A stretch of 64,000 bases of DNA from Aporrectodea caliginosa (lineage: Eukaryota; Annelida; Clitellata; Crassiclitellata; Lumbricidae): contig JACEVL010000461.1 of assembly GCA_020284085.1 (NCBI GenBank), forward strand, positions 590,001 through 654,000. The letters are read 5' to 3'. A program made the position numbers and the translations under genes. The notes under the pieces were generated by a model. It was not told where the DNA came from. It did not search any database and saw only the letters and a program-made list of their open reading frames with translations. Shown one piece after another: positions 34,467-45,881 of this stretch. Every line of letters begins with the position of its first letter. The first letter of the stretch is position 1.

Positions 34467-34500
<34 letters not shown>

Positions 34501-34625
34501 TAATAATCTTTTCTTTAATAAGCGCCTGACAAACGCACTGCGCTGTACATTTACAAGTTATGCAATTTAAATCTTAACTACTAACAGAACAGACAGCCTG
34601 CAATACAATATATATATCAATGTTA
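34467..34625 (-). mobile_element. 5'-truncated SINE family C and its (ATT)n tail
   Basis: (AAT)n then AAGCGCCTGACAAACGCACT, matching the body of the SINE at 19205-19508 on -, truncated at about 34605. The R4/Dong-like element sits inside its tail. Confidence 0.8.
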
Positions 34626-34704
34626 CACACAAGTGTATCTTGTAAATTAAAATAAACAGTAAGTTTCAATTTCAAGTCGATTATGGTAACATATAATATA
34701 ACTT

Positions 34705-35004
34705 AGAGGAAGGCAACGGGAAACCACCTCTCTAATTTCCCAAGAAACACTTGCAATGACGAGGTGCTACAGGTGGTTGATGGGGAGCGATCGCTGGTGG
34801 CAGCAGTGGGGGAGGGACGGAGGAGCTGGGTGGGGCACGTGTTGGGGGGACTCCCTTCTGGGGGTCATGGAGGGGAGAGTGGAGGGTGATGCTGGGGTGG
34901 ATGGTCGACGGATGCAGCGAGTTGGGGGAGAGGGCACAGCACGGAGGGGAGTGGCGTCATTGGAGGTTGGAACCTGCCGAAGGGCAGAGAACTTAAAGAA
35001 GAAG
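34705..35004 (+). mobile_element. 300-bp retroposed element with 12-bp target duplication
   Basis: ATAATATAACTT at 34693-34704 and 35005-35016 flank it; the left arm has one copy (empty site, about 24300-24330). It starts AGAGGAAGGCAACGGGAAAC, contains a WVGHVLGG-like frame reminiscent of LINE C-termini, and ends (AAG)3. Probably a 5'-truncated LINE or a SINE. Confidence 0.85.
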
Positions 35005-35016
35005 ATAATATAACTT

Positions 35017-35666
35017 GAATATCAACAATTAGTCTGATTACAAAAGAGCGCTTTGCAATGGTTGTCACCAAAATGCTCTACATCATTGATCCAAATTAAT
35101 TAATTTTTTAATACAACAACGACGAAGGGTTCAAAGGGAAATCATTCATAATTATTTTTAAAGGTAGGCTATACATAGGCATATAAACGCTGTAAAGACA
35201 ACAGAATTCAATAGCAGAGTGAAAGCAGGCTGTAAAGGGAATGCTATTAGCATATTAGAAAGCATAATTAAGCAACCTCTTGTAGAAATGATTCTTGCAT
35301 CACGGCAACGACGCCATAATATCGATATCTTTAATTGACAATAACGTTTAAGTATTCGAATCAGCAAAATTAAATTCTTTTAGTCTTATAGTCACATTAC
35401 TACAAGTCTAAAAGTAAGCCAAAACGAACAATATAATTAAAATTTTGTTCAAACGACAAACTTAAGCATCTGGTGAAGAGACCGTGAACTCTTTGGACAC
35501 TTCGAATCTGATTGTTTCCCGCTGTCCGTCATTTACAAATTACTCATTTCCTTACAGTCGCGCGATATTAGTCAAAACGTTAGCGAACTTTTATAACATA
35601 AAATGTTTAAATGGCAGATATAATGGATCGAAAGTTCGTATCCCGATCGTTCATGTTGTCTGTCGT
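35017..35666. other. 3' flank of BRICHOS copy B
   Basis: Reverse complement of 23660-24300; no gene. Confidence 0.6.
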
Positions 35667-35803
35667 TTACCAACATGTATCATACCAAAAGCAGGGGTAA
35701 CTCCAGCAAATGCACCAGTAGCAGCTAGGATACAAGCAGTAATGCCAGTATGGGGAACAACGATTGCACAAACCGCGCTTTTGTCTCTGCACTGCATTCG
35801 GTT
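35667..35803 (-). CDS. BRICHOS copy B exon 6 (furin site and divergent 8-Cys peptide)
   Basis: The linker and VQRQKR site match copy A; then a 35-residue tail with cysteines at 3, 6, 13, 18, 21, 23, 28 and 34. It holds five Trp and six Tyr and is nearly neutral, unlike the Arg-bearing copy A peptide. The sequence after TAA (about 25 nt) is again identical to copy A, so the divergence is confined to the mature-peptide codons. Confidence 0.86.
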
Positions 35804-38800
35804 CTGCACAAACAAAAACCAAAATATTCATGTAACAATTTGCAGGTGTAATTTGAGCAGTCTGGGTTTTAGACTAAATTGGTATCTCTCTCTGCTTGTG
35901 GAATGACACGCGACCTTGTTCTTGTTAAGTGTGTAAAAAAGGGATCACGGCTGAGAAGCAGAAGCGGTTCTGCGCGTGCCTGAGGAGCGATCGACTCGGT
36001 GTGTCGCTACCAGAATTGATTTATAATTTAGACGACCAGTTACAGGTTTGCGGGCTATATGGTATCGGAAGTGACGTACATCAGCCTCCAGGGAGATTCT
36101 TCGCCAAACAGCAGGTTAATAATAAAAATTAATGGCTGTCCTTCACACAGGACAATCGGAATGAAGCTTGTACGTTCTACCATACAGGTCAGGGTCGTCC
36201 AGAGAACATCGAACGTGTAGTGTAACCCTTATCAACAAACTCTTCCATCTTCTTCTCGTCCTCCGCAACACTCCATAAACGCCTGAAAACCATTCCTTTT
36301 GAAAGTCGGGTGTTGTCAGATTTGGGAGTCCCTGATGCGACCCATCGTGAAAAGTCGCTATATAAATACGAGGTTCTGGGTGTCCCTGATGCGACCCGTC
36401 TTGAAAAGTCGCTAAATAAAGACCGGTTTTCAATCACAGTTTCTACTGTGCACCTCGATGATGTTGGGCTCTACGGTTCTTTCAATCTGCCTTTGGAAAA
36501 TAAATGGTGTCACGACAATTCGTCTACAGACTTTTCGTCTACACTTCGTCTACAGACATTTGACCGACAGACATTTCGTCTACGAAGTTATTATTTTGAT
36601 ATTGTCACTTTAAATTGAAAGCTGGATTGATGAAGAAAACTGTTTCCCTAAATGGAAGTGGGATTTATGAAAACATTCCTGTGTTGAAATAGAAGCTGGA
36701 TTGATCGAAATAATTTTTCCCGTAAATAGAAGCTGGATACCAAGCTGGATGGATGGATGAAACTAAGTTTCCATTCAATAGAAGTTGGATTGATGAAAAT
36801 AATCGTTTAAGTAATTAGAAGCTGGGATTCCTGAGAATATTTAGCACGTTTTAGCGAAACTATAAGAAAGCGGCCTCTGTTGATTAGCCCTAATCGATAC
36901 AGATACACTCGTAGGCGAAATGCCTGTAGACGAAACGTCTGTAGACGAAGTGTCGTAGACGAAAAGTCTGTAGACGAGTTGGCGCAGAACACAAATAAAT
37001 ACCATTTACAATGACATAATAGGTTCGTTCGACTATTACCTTCGCCCCGGAACTCCTTCGCTTCGCATAAATGAACACAATTCTGTGGCCATTGCCTCAA
37101 TTGAGCTATATCACAAGATTCTACAGTTTATATAATTGACTACCACTTTTATTCTGACGATGCCCAGCCGGAATGATAGCTATAGTTTTGGCGATGTTCA
37201 ATCTTGGTTGGCTGGTAATAAATTTCTTCGGAATTCTTCTATAACGGGACTCCACCCACACGGAAAGCATGGACCATCAAAATGCAACTAGAATAGATTA
37301 AACAATCATTTTGGATTTGTCTCACGTGTCTTTTCGCTTAACATTAGCATAATATAACCTATTCAGTATAAGAAAAATGTCCTATTTTTTCCCCATTTTC
37401 AGATTTTAATGAAGCCCATTTAATCTGATACACCACCGTCATACAAAAATATAATTAATGAAGTCTCACCGTCGCCGCATGTTGGATACATCCAGTAGAC
37501 TGAGATGCCTTTACACGTTTCTTTCGCCTTCTTACCCAAGAAAGATGCGTCCGATATTGGAGTGCTTGACACATCATAAGTGAGTCTTTCTGTGACATTT
37601 CCCTGCAAAATGTAGAATACATCGAATAAGCAAATTCCTTTCATTCCCTTTATCGTTTTAAATGTAAAATTTTATAAGTAATTGTAATTATAATTGTAAT
37701 CGAACATTTATATAGCGCCTCTCAGAAATGAATTACAGAAACATTGTCTACTGCAAGTCATTTCTAATCATTGTAGCATGAATTTTCGAATCATAGCTAC
37801 ACCACAATTAGTAGGCCTAATATAGGCCTATTTACTATCATCTCTTTTCCAGATCTTCTACCATCTTTAACGAAAGCTGGTCAGGCCAGAATGAAACATG
37901 GAGTTTCAAAAGCTAAGAATTTGGAAGCGGAGTGCGACATCATTTAGTCCGTAGAGCTACAGATGACTTATTAACCATGCACTTACATATCTGATCCTAC
38001 TAAAGGCATAGATTGTACTTTACAAGGCAATCACACAATTTAATACTGCTTGAATTAAGTTTATTTGACTCCAAGAAGTCACTCACCTCAACTACTATAT
38101 TCGATGGAGGCTTGACCTTTGACGGATCAGCGGCATTTGTTCTGTTCAGTGGAACAACGTAACAATTTGTGCCAGTTTTTGTCTTTATTTTCATCACTTG
38201 GATATCCTACAAAACGATTAAGTATTAAAACTTCATTTCTTAGCAAATAACTGTTCGAGAGAAAAGCAATCAAATTCAGTTTTCCAAGTTCATATACAAC
38301 GGCAAAGCTAATCTCGTTGGTGTCCCAAGTCACTCCAGCAGATAAAACGGTATAGGTATGCCGTTAGTTGATCATGTATTTTTTTCAATTGTAAGTAAAT
38401 AATTTGCAATTATAATTATAAATATCTCAAATTCATAAAAAACATAATTGCCAGCCATCAAGTAGAACATATTGCTTTTTTCCTCTCATATAGAAGAATG
38501 CATGCAATGCAGAAATGTCATTTTTATCTTATTTTAAGCAGTTTAAATGACGATCCTCTTTTGAACTCTTCGATCAGTATCTGCATGAAAATAAGCTGTT
38601 CCCGATGCAGTTCTTGTCATTGGCTGGCGCTCATTCACACTCTCTAAGTCGTCACTGTTCAAAACTCTCCTACTGAAACTGTATTTCGCCCTGATAACGA
38701 AAATTACCATCGTCCAGTCTATTGGGACTGTAAACGATTGCCGGGATGCAATGTGCGCGTCCGAACTCTGAAAGGGGCATTAACCCTTGAGCAACCAGCA

Positions 38801-41800
38801 TTTTAACCCCCACTGACTACCAGTGGGGTCAAAATGACCCCATACCATTTATCATTGTGATGCGTGCATGAATGAAAGTTCATTTTTAAATTTCTTTTCT
38901 TTTCAAAATGTGATAGATTCTTTAAAATCAGTCTTAAAACCTGCACTGTCCTATTATTCTGTGTCTCGGAATAATGCAGTACAAAACACACCACTTCAGA
39001 GGTTTGCGAACAGTGTGAAACAAGCGTAGGCCTAGCGTTGTCAAACTGCAAAAAGGGTTTTCACGACCCTTGACATCCTGACCCCGGCTGAAGTTCTTTA
39101 CTGTATTGTATATTGTATTGTATTCAAACATTTATAAAGCGCCTCTAGTAGGATGTACTGTTCAGAGGCACTCCCAGTGCACAAGGCCACGAGAGAAGAA
39201 ATATGTTTTGAGAAAGGCATAGGATGAGGAGCGATTACCAGTTACGATGACGATGACGATGATGAATTAAGTACAATTAAGTTTAAATGTATCCTACCCG
39301 ATTGAAGTCGTCAACGACCCACATCTCGTAATTCGTATTCTGAACGTGATACTGAATGACGTTTTCGTTCTGATCAGTCGTCACTTCCTCCTTCGTATCT
39401 TTGTCCACGTTCATCGTGTACTACATGATAACATATTTTATAAGACAAAATACTCTAAGCACAAAGTAATTTCGAATACAATAATAATTGATGTGTTTCT
39501 CTGTTCTGTCTCTTTCAATATCAGCAGTGATTCTCATGAATTTATTTTGTGATAAATCAGAATCAATTTTTTATTAACGTCACCGATCGACACACACACA
39601 CGCACACAAACAAAAATACACACATACACAAGCAAACACACACATGATAAATCAATGCGCATGTGTGACAGTTGTGGTACTATTGAATATACGATGCTTG
39701 AATCGGTTGTGCGGATTTGCGGGCCGATTTATGAATAGACGGGATGATAAGTCGTGTTCAAAATGGCAGAAGGCATTTAAGAGAGGTCCATATTTGCGGT
39801 GTATGACACAAAGAATTTGAGGCAGATAGACAGACAGACAGACAGACAAAGACACAGAGAAACACAGAGACAGACAGAGAGAGGCATAGAAAGACAGACA
39901 GAGAGAGACAGAGAGACAGAGACAGAGAGACAGAGATAGATAGACAGAGTCAAAGACAGAGAGGTCAGGGAATCAGACAGATAGTGAGAGAGAGAGAGAG
40001 AGAGAGGCAGACAGACAAACATGCAGACAGACGCAGAGATAGTAAGGCAGAGACAGAGAGAATAGGTTGTTGGAATGGAAATGAACTACCTTGAGGATAT
40101 CTTTTTGTCCTTGAGTGAACAAGTACATTCCGACCAAGATGGCCGTCAGAACAATTGCAACTGAAAGTATCGCTGAGACGGCGATGATCACGATCTTCTT
40201 CATGTTACGTGGCTTCCGATCAGCTGCTGCCACCTGTCCAATAATTGATAAATTTAACCTGATTTAGTCCTTATGTGTCGAGTGAGTCTATATCGTGTTA
40301 GGCGCTAGATCCTGAGCAGACATAAAATTTATGCTTTGTCGCTTGGGTCGTCACCGGTCATTAAAACAATTGTTTTGATCACACTTTAATATCAAACTGT
40401 GAGGCAAAGCTGTTCAATTATCAAGATATGCGAAGGGACAACTACTGTGTTTATACATTTGAAAGAGTTAATTTCTATTAGCGGATAGTAAATTGCCTGA
40501 AATATCAGTTAGCATGCGAATGGTTCAGATATTGGTTTTTAAAGAGCGGTATAGGCCTACGTAATGTAGCCTAAGTGAAATAGACTGTTCATAAGCACGA
40601 TCAGACTCATTTTCCACATTTTGTTACAATACATTAAATGAACAAATTTATATAGGCGAATTCTGTCCATCTCAGCAATTCTGTCAGGCAATGCAACTGC
40701 TTGCATCTTAGTTGCCTCTAACCTGTACTCACAAACTCCAGTCTATTCTTAATGCAGCTGCTTGGTTTATAGGCGCCATTCCAAAGTTTGCCCATATCTC
40801 AGGCTATATTCGGGATACCTTTCACTGGCTCCCTATCCAACAGCGGGTAAACTCAAAATCCTTTCCCACATGCGTAACTGCCTTGTTGGGGTGGCCCCAT
40901 CCTACTTTTTGCACCTTTGTCTCCTCCTTACCTGCGAGGGCCTCTTTGCGATCTTCGACCCGTGGCCTCATGGTTGTCCCTCGCATGCGCTCTGCTACGG
41001 CAGGTCGAGAGCGTTGCTGATTTTAGAGCGGCGCTATATAAATGTTCGATTAAAATTACAATTACAATGACCTAACGTGTGCGTAAATTCACTCGCATGC
41101 ATGACGTCCAAAGGATCAGGCGCCACATCAGGGCCTATTGCCTTTACTTTGGCTTGTTTGACGTGTTTGTCTCTAGCCGACTTGAGTATAGTAACTCCCT
41201 ATTGTTGCAATGCCTATTGTGACTTACAATAGGCGTTGCAATTCACATTAAATTTGGCATTTAAACATTTTATTCATGAAGTTGAAAGAGTTCACAACAC
41301 ATTGACAAGAGCCAACGTAGACACTTCTCAGTATCCATAGGCGGAGACTTGGTCTTGGGTTTGGGGGGGACCGGCGGATCGGCCGAAGGACGATCGGCGA
41401 GGCGTGAAGCGCCGAGCAAGGGGAGGGGTATGGGGAGGGGGATGTGCCCCTCCCCTATTTAATTATTTTAAAATTTCCACACTGTAATGGTAGCATTTTA
41501 AGCTCTCATTTGAAAACATTTGCTCTATAATTTGAGTGCTGATAGGAACCAGCTGTCACTCGTAGCTTACATGTAGTTTGAGTCGTATTTGAGTGTGGGG
41601 GAGGGGTTTGGGGAGGGGATGTGTCCCCCTCCCCTATTTAAATTTGTTTGGAATTCCCACACTGTAATGGTAGCATTTTAAGCTATCATCTGAACAAAAT
41701 TGCTCTATTATTTGAGTGCTGATAAGAACCAGCTGTCACTCATTAGCTATTATTAATATATTCATGAAATATTTCAGAAATATTGGGGGGATATAAGCAG

Positions 41801-44323
41801 CTCCATCCCCCCACCTCAAGTTTCGGGGGGACCGTCCCCCGCTGTCCCCCCTAAGTCTCCGCCCCTGTCAGTATCAACATTTTATAGGCATGGGCGTCCA
41901 CATGAATTATTGGAGGGGAGCAAAGTTTCTAATTCTTGCCATGGGGACTAACGAAATTGCATCACTCTCGATCTCTCGCCTAGCAATTTGGGGGTGTGAC
42001 TCGGATCCCAGCAGCCACTTTTGAGGCCTGTTGTTAGCCTTCTGGATCCAGTTTTCAGCTATTATCTGAACGTACATGTATATTTTAAAAACAAAACTGA
42101 AAATCGTTTCGCCATAATTGAGCATTATAGTCAAAAGATGTTTTGTCAAATATGCGCAAAATGCACATGGAACAAATGCTCCTCCTTGCTCCTACATGCG
42201 GACGCTCAGCACTCCAAAATCGTAGCACTGATTAGGTAAAAAAACTACCTAACATTAGTTGACATAATTAATCGACGACCCCAAACAAAAGAGAACAATT
42301 CTGAAAACCACAAATTTCTATGGGCTATCTGGGTAAACTGAACTATTATCGTCTTATGCTGATCCCACGACTTGTAATTACTCGAGCAGGTCAACCAACT
42401 ATCTCACTCTGACGTTACCAAGGACAAGCACGGTGGAGGGTTACCTGTCCTGGTGCTCTCCTCAAAATCCGAAACTCCCTTTCGGTATAAATGCTCTAAT
42501 CGCGACAGTCTGTTGGCATTTAAATATGCCCTAAATCTCATCTTTTCCAGACTTATTTCTGTTTCGTACCTGGTTTCGTTCTTGGCTTTACCAACTCTTT
42601 GGAATAAGCCTACACACCAATTTCACTTAACAGATAGCATATCGCCTGAGGCCTTGAACATTATTAAACTGGCACGTAGATGTTCTTGGATTACTGTTAC
42701 AATGGAAGTTGCTAACAATAAATGGGTATATTTCACAACAGGAGGCAAATTAGAGACATTTCCGTGTTCTCCTTTGGACGGCTTGCACAAAGAGTAAAAT
42801 TATAATTTATAATTTTTAAATACATTGTAGGGCATGAATTGGTTATAAAATATTATTTCTATTATATTATTTAGATGAGTGGTATGAGAAACAAAATTAT
42901 AAAGAACACTTTTAACCCGAAATTGCATTGCCCTTTCTAATGGTGAGTCAATTCAACGTTACTTCAGGGTAACAGTTGAAACGTTGAACTGATGTTTTAT
43001 AATTGTGACATCATTAACTTACATATATCCATTGCTCTATATGGTTTTTATTAACTTATTAACGAGCTAAATAATAAAAAAAATTAATAAAATCATCTGT
43101 CTTCAAATATTGGTTACAACACCGTTACGAATGGGTTTCTGCCATCTGTGGAATAAATTGACAACTCTCGGTTTTTGAATTGACATCTTCGATAGCAGGG
43201 AACATGTCTGCATTGATTTTGCCAACAAGAAATCAATATGGATGTTTGCTTCTGTTGACAATTTTCGGAAATTTATCTAATAACGTTATAGCATAAACAA
43301 GATTTACAACTCCGTGACTGTCATTATTGCACTTTGCGTATATATATATGATTTTTTTTCTTTCAAAAATAATATTGAAACTGACAGCCTGGCCTCTATA
43401 AACTAACTATTTTTTTGTATCTTAACTCGTCCGGTCAGCGTGGAGACCTAATTATAAATATTTTACAACTGTGTTACTGCAACTCCGTTACTTTATTTTT
43501 CTATTAAAATGAATTTATGAAAGGTACATGTAGATAATTTATCGTCATAATAATTTAGGTTGCTGTGTAATTAATTGTGGGCCACACATAACCACCTAAA
43601 GCTCAACGCAGCTAAGTCTCAGGAGATGGTGTTCACCCGACGGTCAAGGGGGGTTACCCTCCCTCCACCACTCCCAGGTCTGGAGAGGGTTGACTCCATG
43701 GCGGTGCTCGGAGTAACAATGAGCAGTGACCTGCGTGCTTCTGCGCATGTCGATCGAATCCTGGGTTCCTGCTCTTCGTCCATCTACGCCCTGAGCGTCC
43801 TGAGAGCCCATGGACTGCAATCAGCGGCCCTCCATACCGTCGCCAGAGCTACAACTACTGCGCGCCTCCTCCACGCCGCCCCGCTTGGTGGGGTCTAACA
43901 ACAGCTGAGGACCGGTTAAGGCTCGAGCGATTCCATAACAAGATGCAGCGTTTGGGATTTCTACCGCCCGACATCATGAGCGTTGATGCGCTCGTACGCG
44001 ACATCGAGGGCCGGCTGTTGCGAGCTGTGATGCGACAGAACACGCACGTCCTGCTCGACCTGTTTCCACCAAGGGTTCACAGGCCATATAGTCTGCGCCC
44101 TCGCCCTCGTCCTCACAGCTTTGAGCTTCCAAGAAAGGACGACAGAAATTACATTTCCAGAGTACTGTACAGACACTCGAACATGGCCCCCACTTTCTGA
44201 CAATGACCGATCAATTCTTTAACTGTTTGTTTATTTGATTTTATTTATTTTTATTAACTTTCTAAGACATTTCTTCTCTCGTGTAAATGGCTGCGGTATG
44301 TCAGCAATTGAATTCAATTAAAC

Positions 44324-44370
<47 letters not shown>

Positions 44371-45178
44371 ATGCACATTTAATACTAGTTAATCACTAAT
44401 TATAAACAGTGGCGGTATATTGTACTGTGTATTTATTAAGTAACGGAGTTGTAAATATTTAGGATTCAAAGTTGTAGGTTTTCACATAGTAAAAAAACTA
44501 AAATGAAAAATTAGGCCAAATCTGTCAAATTTAAGCTAGTATGCTTCAGCACTGCTAGTAAAATATTTGTGTAAGAATTTTTAAAATTTTGAATTTTTTT
44601 CTCTAATAGGCCTTATATCGTACCCCTAGAGATATGACTCCATGTCCACTTTTTTGAAAAATCAACCTAACGCTATAACAGCACAAAAAATTTTCGTCAG
44701 ATACATATAAAATCGTTTTTCTTCGTTTCGCAAAAAGTTGACATAGAACCTTATAGTTCTAGGGGTACGAATTCTATTTCTGAATTTGACTCCTGTTGTG
44801 AAATATACCCAAATAGAATTTCACACAACATTTTGTGTAAGAGCTTTTCCGTTGAAGAATGCGTTTTCCCAAATACAATTCTACTAAATTTAAACTAATC
44901 AGCCAGAATTAAAGGGCATTATTATTTAATATGGTCTGTTTAAGCTCCAATACTAAAAGACAAGACAAGACAAAATATATTTCCCCCAAAAGGCAAAAAT
45001 GATTATAACTGTGCTACACGTTAAATAAGTGTAGGCCTACTGTTCATATGCCTCGTATCAGAAAGCGAGACGGATAAAAAACATAAATAGTGATTTTATA
45101 AACTGTGTTTGTATACCTGAGTGATCACCACAGGAGTCTCGTAGGCTGTGTTCTTGGCATTTTGAATAGACTTGGCAT
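35667..45178 (-). CDS. BRICHOS-domain precursor of an 8-Cys secreted peptide, copy B (6 exons, exon 1 frame broken)
   Basis: Mirror-image paralogue or allele of copy A. Exons in transcription order: 45178-45117, 40233-40090, 39420-39298, 38206-38087, 37602-37470, 35803-35667. All introns keep GT-AG ends and phases. Exons 2 and 3 encode the same protein as copy A, and exons 4-5 differ at about 7 residues. The C-terminal peptide (35 residues) keeps all eight cysteines but differs at about half of the other positions. Exon 1 lacks 7 nt after the second ATG, so reading from the copy A start meets TGA within the exon. The correct frame upstream is open but has no ATG. Use of the exon 2 Met (MKKIVIIAV) would give an N-truncated but still membrane-anchored precursor. 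Intact ORFs in exons 2-6 argue against long-standing decay. Confidence 0.82.
36324..36431. repeat. 54-bp direct repeat, two units
   Basis: Units starting GGGAGTCCCTGATGCGACC (36324) and GGGTGTCCCTGATGCGACC (36378) in intron 5 of copy B; the left arm has one remnant near 22385. Confidence 0.85.
36506..36991. mobile_element. MITE family T in intron 5 of copy B
   Basis: AAATAAAT duplicated at 36498-36505 and 36993-37000. Ends composed of TCGTCTACAGAC-type units (at least four at each side); interior of ~35-bp AAGCTGGATTGATGAAA repeats. The matching left-arm site near 22310 is empty. Confidence 0.85.
36992..37469. other. Intron 5 of copy B, conserved arm sequence
   Basis: Reverse complement of about 21780-22310 with substitutions; no element. 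Confidence 0.6.
37470..37602 (-). CDS. BRICHOS copy B exon 5
   Basis: 133 nt, phase 1 at the end as in copy A. Two amino-acid differences from copy A (Ala/Ser near the start, Lys/Thr before the last Cys). Acceptor TTGCAG, donor GTGAGA. Confidence 0.87.
37603..38086 (-). other. Intron 4 of copy B
   Basis: 484 bp; contains an AGCGCC...TTTATATAG tail-like fragment near 37705-37720 and two TAGGCCTA sites; lacks the MITE, mariner and LINE insertions of copy A intron 4. Confidence 0.6.
38087..38206 (-). CDS. BRICHOS copy B exon 4
   Basis: 40 codons, carries TGTNCYVVPLNRT with the BRICHOS cysteine. Differs from copy A at one Glu/Lys site and in the last four residues (IVVE). Donor GTGAGT is closer to consensus than the GTCTGT of copy A. 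Confidence 0.87.
38783..39240. mobile_element. piggyBac-like end followed by a LINE/SINE tail
   Basis: TTAACCCTTGAGCAACC with GGGGTCAAAATGACCCC just inside (38783-38842) resembles piggyBac-type ends; no second end found. 39100-39200 has (TATTG)n and TTTATAAAGCGCCTC, a LINE/SINE tail on -. Intron 3 of copy B. Confidence 0.4.
39298..39420 (-). CDS. BRICHOS copy B exon 3
   Basis: 41 codons, protein identical to copy A exon 3, with only scattered synonymous differences. Acceptor CATGTAG, donor GTAGGA. Confidence 0.87.
39820..40065. repeat. (CAGA)n/(GAGA)n microsatellite
   Basis: Imperfect tetranucleotide and GA repeats in intron 2 of copy B. The open frame on - combining exon 2 with this repeat is not biological beyond 40090. 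Confidence 0.9.
40090..40233 (-). CDS. BRICHOS copy B exon 2 (membrane anchor)
   Basis: 48 codons encoding the same residues as copy A, with conserved acceptor GGACAG and donor GTAGTT. It contains an in-frame Met just before the hydrophobic segment that could serve as an alternative start. Confidence 0.87.
40234..40690 (-). other. Intron 1 of copy B, proximal part
   Basis: Conserved in reverse with 14940-15400; no element or gene. Confidence 0.6.
40725..41066 (+). mobile_element. 5'-truncated L2-like LINE in intron 1 of copy B
   Basis: LQSILNAAAWFIGAIPKFAHI, FHWLPIQQRVNSK and SLRSSTRGLMVVPRMRSATAGR motifs; tail GCGCTATATAAATGTTCG. Absent from the left arm near 14880. Confidence 0.85.
41336..41867. 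mobile_element. hAT-type MITE
   Basis: 8-bp duplication TCAGTATC at 41328-41335 and 41868-41875; ends CATAGGCGGAGACTTGG and the complement CCTAAGTCTCCGCCCCTG. The interior has two ~175-bp direct repeats (41420 and 41597). Confidence 0.9.
41880..43560. other. Intron 1 of copy B, middle part
   Basis: 41915-42660 is conserved in reverse with 14150-14860. A 114-codon frame (42453-42797, +) crosses the conserved block but is interrupted in the left arm; I do not call it a gene. 42.8-43.56 kb is AT-rich with nothing recognised. Confidence 0.5.
43565..44205 (+). mobile_element. Jockey-like LINE 3' end
   Basis: HLKLNAAKSQEMVF, VLGVTMSSDL, ILGSCSSSIYALSVLRAHG in the first frame and YSLRPRPRPHSFELPRKDDRNYISRVLY in a second. 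One frameshift near 43895. Tail AAACGAATA and (TA)n at 44328-44368. Confidence 0.85.
44612..44778. repeat. Inverted repeat (possible MITE)
   Basis: TCGTACCCCTAGA near 44619 and its complement TCTAGGGGTACGA near 44757; interior AT-rich, partly self-complementary. Confidence 0.6.
44880..45110 (-). other. Distal end of copy B intron 1
   Basis: Conserved in reverse with 13790-14000, including the TTGTC-type repeat. Confidence 0.6.
45117..45178 (-). pseudogene. BRICHOS copy B exon 1, 7-nt deletion
   Basis: 62 nt against 69 nt in copy A. The missing seven bases follow the second ATG. From either ATG the frame runs into TGA 34-52 nt on; the copy A frame (AKNTAYETPVVITQ) is present but has no ATG upstream before a TAA. 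This may be a real lesion, a shifted start, or a sequencing error. Confidence 0.7.
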
Positions 45179-45290
45179 AGTTTTCGTCAACCACTGACTG
45201 CAAATGCAAACTTCTTCTCAGCAACGGATGATGATCAGAACCCTTCTTCTGTCTTCTGCCAGATCCTCGTTACCCATTCTTCTGCATGAG

Positions 45291-45300
45291 GTTATATATA
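45291..45300 (-). promoter_or_regulatory. TATA box of BRICHOS copy B
   Basis: GTTATATATA on + reads TATATATAAC on -, about 115 nt upstream of the copy A-type ATG position, matching the copy A box at 13596-13602. Confidence 0.5.
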
Positions 45301-45881
45301 GAGGGCTTACAGCTAAATCGGGAAGTAGGAGTCACACGTGCAGACTTTGCCATTCCAAAGACAGCGACCTGGTTGTTCACTGAAGCGCAATCCAATCGGG
45401 CTTTCGTCAACACCCTCATAAATCTACGACATATACATTTCTAGACCAGGACCGTGCACTTTTTGACCGGACGTGTGTAGGTGTACCCTACTTTTGATCT
45501 GACTAAGAATGACCAGTCATTTCTTTATCATTTCTTACAGCAAACATAGTCTTAGTAATGTAATGCTAATCGCCGAATTTTTTCAGTGCTGCACAAAAGT
45601 CGCGGCCACATGCACCAAATCGAGTCTTAAAGAGCTATAGGCTATCAATGGCGCCAAACATTGCTCCACCAGCGTGTTATAAGAACATTATAAGAACTTC
45701 ATACCTGACTTCTCTATAGAAACTTAGGCCTACTTAAAAAATTACCTATGAACGAACAATAACCTGCAGAATTGTACATCACTAATCTCATTTAACTTTA
45801 CCTTGTAACCGTGTTGCGACTTGTCAACCTGATTTACATTAAACGAATATATATATATATATATAAAATATTTAAATTTAA

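Noticed and set aside
42453..42797. 114-codon ORF on + within copy B intron 1 as a nested gene
   Set aside because: The corresponding left-arm sequence (14260-14520 in reverse) does not keep the frame, and no domain is recognisable.
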